Of a stretch of DNA of 20,174 nt, positions 17,878-20,174 are shown one piece after another (position 1 is the stretch's first letter; each line of letters opens with the position of its first letter). Source of the DNA: Pelargonium nanum (taxonomy: Eukaryota; Streptophyta; Magnoliopsida; Geraniales; Geraniaceae). The stretch is from contig JAYMTF010001994.1 in NCBI GenBank assembly GCA_036897485.1, positions 1 through 20,174 on the forward strand. The letters run 5' to 3'. The notes below the pieces were generated by a model that made no database searches, was not told the origin of the DNA, and saw nothing but the letters and a program-made list of their open reading frames with translations. Position numbers and translations under genes: made by a program.

Positions 17878-19100
17878 CTGAAATCCAATTTCCATTTAGC
17901 TACCTAGACTGCACACTTTCATGCTTCTTGCAATAAAAGAACAATACATGCCTATGAATGAAAACACACTCAAATACGAAATACCCAGGCTGAAATTGAA
18001 TATTGTTTACATATATATAGTTACTACAAAACCTAGCCACATAATATTCCCCTGACAGCTTTTCAAAATCAAGAACATATGCTATGTATAAGATCGAATC
18101 TCACTACCCCTCTATGATTCTACTACCAGTCTCAAAATGAGTATGCGCTTTTTATAATCAGACTTTTCTCTTTATATCTATCCGCTCTATTTTGGTGTAA
18201 CAAATTCAAGAAGTTCTAACTAATTATATAAAGATATCTTTTAGTACTTCATATATAGATCATGTTCACTCAAATATATGTACTAGTAAATTTGATTGTA
18301 ACCATAGGTACCTCAGACTTGAGCTTATCATTGTCCTTGAGAGTGGATTCATAATCAGATAGAAGGGAATCATATGATGATTTAAGAAGATCATAGTCCC
18401 TTTCAAGCTGTTTAGTCTTCCAGCGAGCCCGCCGGTTCTGAAACCACACGGCCACCTGCCTGGGTTGCAACCCCAGGTTCTTGGCCAATTGGCTCTTCCT
18501 CTCTGGCTCCAGTTTGTTCTCTACCTCAAAGCTCTTCTCCAGCATATGTACCTAATTCAATTCAATTCAATTCAACTATCAATTACCAATAATCAAAATC
18601 ATTTATACTCTTCCATTAATTGTTTGTATAAAGAAGCTGATCTTTGACTCAATTGAACATAATTAATTTATGCAAAATCTTCCTTGTGTATATTGGAATA
18701 TTTGTAAGTATTGGTGGTGGTGGATATGGGTCGATTGGGTCAGTTACAGATCTACCTGTTCGGAAGTGAGGCGGCGCTTCTTCTCCGGCAACTGTTCGTC
18801 GTAATATTCATCGTCAAACAGTTCGTCCGGCGAGCTGAAAAAAGGTCGCCTCCTCGAACTTTCCTCCATGTTCATCATCATCGTTCTCGATCCTTTTTTT
18901 ATTATAAAAAGGACCATCACAAACAAAATTCAATTCAATTCAAAACTCTCCTATATATGTTCCCTAACAAATTCAAATTACACAAAAATCAATCAGAAAT
19001 TATGTGAAATATTACCTTGGAAAATGGAATCGCCATTCCCGAGAAACAGCATGTTTCCTTTGCAGGCCGAGGGATCGAAAAACAGACGGCCCGATTCCAT
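17518..19100 (-). CDS. HAT5: Class I HD-Zip transcription factor, HAT5/ATHB-1 type, complete four-exon gene
   Basis: Minus-strand exons: 19100-19016, 18892-18756, 18551-18312 and 17877-17518 (822 nt, 273 residues plus TGA). All introns are GT-AG. The protein starts [16 protein letters not shown]. The homeodomain covers about residues 63-122 with the recognition helix W110-F111-Q112-N113-R114. A leucine zipper follows with heptad positions L123, L130, L137, T144, L151 and L158. The C-terminal third is acidic and ends in an AHA-like aromatic motif (HWWVWS, 268-273), a likely activation segment. The length, N-terminus and [10 protein letters not shown] start of the homeodomain match ATHB-1 (about 272 residues, recalled) better than ATHB-5/6/16. 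Such proteins bind CAATNATTG-type sites as dimers in the nucleus. Its leader holds an upstream ORF that probably controls translation. Confidence 0.95.
17878..18311 (-). other. HAT5-type gene intron 3
   Basis: GAG|GTACCT donor and GATTTCAG acceptor on the minus strand. It is 434 bp of AT-rich DNA with nothing recognisable. Confidence 0.88.
18312..18551 (-). CDS. HAT5: HAT5-type gene exon 3: homeodomain core and leucine zipper
   Basis: Encodes residues 75-154: [19 protein letters not shown], the DNA-recognition helix and most of the zipper. One heptad position has Thr (T144) in place of Leu. The acceptor (GAATTAG) is preceded by a TTGAA pentamer repeat instead of a pyrimidine tract. Confidence 0.95.
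18554..18575. repeat. (AATTC)n pentamer repeat at a splice acceptor
   Basis: About four copies of AATTC lie right next to the 3' splice site of HAT5 intron 2. A shorter run of the same unit occurs in intron 1 near 18927-18942. Confidence 0.85.
18756..18892 (-). CDS. HAT5: HAT5-type gene exon 2
   Basis: Encodes residues 29-74: a methionine-rich MMMNMEE segment, [20 protein letters not shown] and the first residues of the homeodomain ([12 protein letters not shown]). Codon 29 (Gly) is split across the 123-bp first intron. The donor is CAG|GTAGAT. Confidence 0.93.
19016..19100 (-). CDS. HAT5: HAT5-type gene exon 1
   Basis: Encodes residues 1-28 plus one base. The donor is CCAAG|GTAATA. The ATG is the first one after the upstream ORF and is preceded by GTGTTATGG (G at -3, G at +4), a favourable context. 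The short exon carries the family-specific N-terminal motif (LFFDPSA, then [10 protein letters not shown]). Confidence 0.92.
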
Positions 19101-19236
19101 AACACTTCCTCTTCTACTACTTTGTGACTATGCGTGTGAAATCACCGGCGGTGGGTGCTCCGGTTAGACACGATCGAGAGTTTAGAGTTTTGTTAATATA
19201 TATCTAGAAAGATATTAATTAACTGTATATTGTGGA

Positions 19237-19326
19237 TTAGAAGATCATGATCTTGTGGCGGAAGAAACTCGTGCTCCACAGCAATCTCGCCGGAGTCTCT
19301 AACGGACAAATGCAAAATCCCATCAT
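19237..19326 (-). CDS. Upstream ORF (29 codons) in the HAT5 leader, candidate CPuORF33
   Basis: On the minus strand, ATGATGG at 19326 opens a 29-residue frame (MMGFCICPLETPARLL, then WSTSFFRHKIMIF) and ends in TAA at 19237-19239, 136 nt before the main ATG. It is the first AUG after the predicted start of transcription, and no other AUG lies between it and the HAT5 start. The second of its two ATGs has A at -3 and G at +4. Arabidopsis HAT5/ATHB1 is known to carry a conserved peptide upstream ORF (CPuORF33, AT3G01472) that represses translation of the main frame. I could not compare the peptides, so identity with it is inferred from position, size and gene. Confidence 0.75.
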   Translation of the reverse strand: MMGFCICPLETPARLLWSTSFFRHKIMIF

Positions 19327-19546
19327 ACCACCCCCAAACTGACCCAGCTGCGACGGAGATGTCCGGCTACCACGAGTCTGATTTCGCCTGAGACGAAAAC
19401 AGATAGCGAAATTTGAAAGAAAATTAAAACTGTTAAAAGAAGGCCAGTGACCGGAGAGAAGAGTTCCGCCGGAGAGGGCTGCCTCACTAGAGTGTCGCTT
19501 CTAGGCGTTTTTTGCAGCTAAAGTTGAGAGAGTGGACTCAAGGTGC

Positions 19547-19554
19547 ATTTTATA
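19547..19554 (-). promoter_or_regulatory. TATA box of the HAT5-type gene
   Basis: TATAAAAT on the minus strand. It predicts a transcription start near 19520, in the CTCTCAAC-type sequence about 30 nt downstream, and a leader of about 420 nt containing the upstream ORF. CT-rich patches in 19440-19500 agree with a leader. Confidence 0.6.
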
Positions 19555-19560
19555 TTCAGT

Positions 19561-20105
19561 GCGTGGTAATGAATGGACGGTTATGCCCTTAGAATATTTT
19601 ATAATGTTGGGGTAATTATCGATGCCTATGCTTAACATGTTTTTCATTTGACACCCCTGGAATCTAGTTGTGAACTTTGAGATACCCTGTGATTTCAAAA
19701 TGTTGCACCGTCACTCCTTTTAAACGGAAAACAACATGCTTTAATTTTTTTTTAAATGGCAAAAATGCCCTTGTCTTCATTTGGTTTCTTCTTCTTGATT
19801 GGTTATGGAGCTTAGGGCTCTTCCATGGATGAAGTTGAAGCTTTCATTAATGGAAGACAAGAATCTTCTGCATCTATCATCAGAGTAAGATCAAGTTGAT
19901 GAATTGAACAAAACCACAAAACCAACATTTTTCAACAACAAATCGTTTGAAAAAAGTACCCATATCACTAATTCGGCGGATAAGGAAGAAAAGCAAGAAG
20001 CTCCCACTCTCTCTTCACTCTCAACCCTCTATCTCTCCAAAATCCCCAAATTACAAACCCAAATTCGCCGAAAATTTCTCTTCATCTCTCTTTAATAAAG
20101 ATGAG
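19561..20105. other. HAT5 upstream region with repeat-like DNA and a CT-rich stretch
   Basis: Positions 19561-19780 resemble dispersed plant repeat DNA (phrases such as GGGCATTTTTGCCATTT and ACCGTCCATTCATTACC on the minus strand), but no ends could be set. From about 20000 to 20095 the plus strand becomes CT-rich like a plant 5' leader. Short open frames near 19805 and 19825 end within 30 codons and show no family resemblance. Confidence 0.4.
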
Positions 20106-20174
20106 ATGAAGAAGAAGAAGAAGCATTTCTCATCCATTGAGGTCAGCCCACTTCGCCTCATCCCCTCCTTCTAC
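20106..20174 (+). CDS. Possible start of a rightward gene, cut by the window edge
   Basis: An ATG after a CT-rich leader-like stretch opens a frame of 23 codons, beginning MKKKKKHFSSIEVSPLRL, that is still open at the last base. The lysine run comes from an AAG repeat. I do not recognise the protein. An earlier ATG at 20101 stops after two codons. Too little is visible to exclude a chance frame. Confidence 0.3.
   Translation, partial: MKKKKKHFSSIEVSPLRLIPSFY

Noticed and set aside
19805..19888. Short frames from ATG 19805 and 19825, the latter ending near a GTAAGA donor-like site
   Set aside because: Under 30 codons, no family resemblance, no partner exon in the window, and they sit beside repeat-like DNA.
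1..20174. CRISPR arrays, bacterial-type operons, rRNA or tRNA genes
   Set aside because: None seen. The window is plant nuclear DNA with spliced genes, and the one tRNA-like match is a 13-base primer-site resemblance.

Overview
This is a stretch of plant nuclear genome, most likely from a eudicot. It has two intron-split genes with GT-AG introns, AT-rich introns and spacers, CT-rich leaders, and two protein families found in plants. I cannot name the species.

Layout: positions 1-1337 are AT-rich upstream DNA plus the promoter and leader of gene 1. Positions 1338-16306 (+) hold a complete ten-exon gene for a 2,229-residue MBD9-type chromatin protein (PHD finger, MBD-like, FYRN/FYRC, DDT-like, bromodomain-like, second PHD finger, WHIM/WSTF-type motifs). 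All nine junctions were placed by hand: intron 1 splits a codon after its second base, and the other eight lie between codons. Intron 1 (3.7 kb) holds a probable hAT-type MITE, a 67-bp tandem duplication and a possible LTR-element remnant. Positions 16307-17517 are 3' UTR and spacer with a (CT)21 microsatellite and a 72-bp tandem duplication. Positions 17518-19100 (-) hold a complete four-exon gene for a 273-residue class I HD-Zip factor of the HAT5/ATHB-1 type. Its leader carries a 29-codon upstream ORF. Positions 19561-20105 are promoter and repeat-like DNA, and the last 70 bases may be the start of a rightward gene.

The two genes are tail to tail. From memory, their Arabidopsis counterparts carry consecutive locus numbers (AT3G01460 MBD9, AT3G01470 HAT5), which suggests an old microsyntenic pair. 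MBD9 is known as a chromatin reader linked to SWR1/H2A.Z deposition and ISWI-type remodelling. HAT5 is a DNA-binding transcription factor. Nothing in the sequence shows that they act together.

I found no wholly new multi-gene system. The best leads are the upstream ORF of the HAT5 gene, an upstream ORF whose stop overlaps the MBD9 start, reader domains in MBD9 that lack canonical ligand-binding residues, and the intronic MITE.
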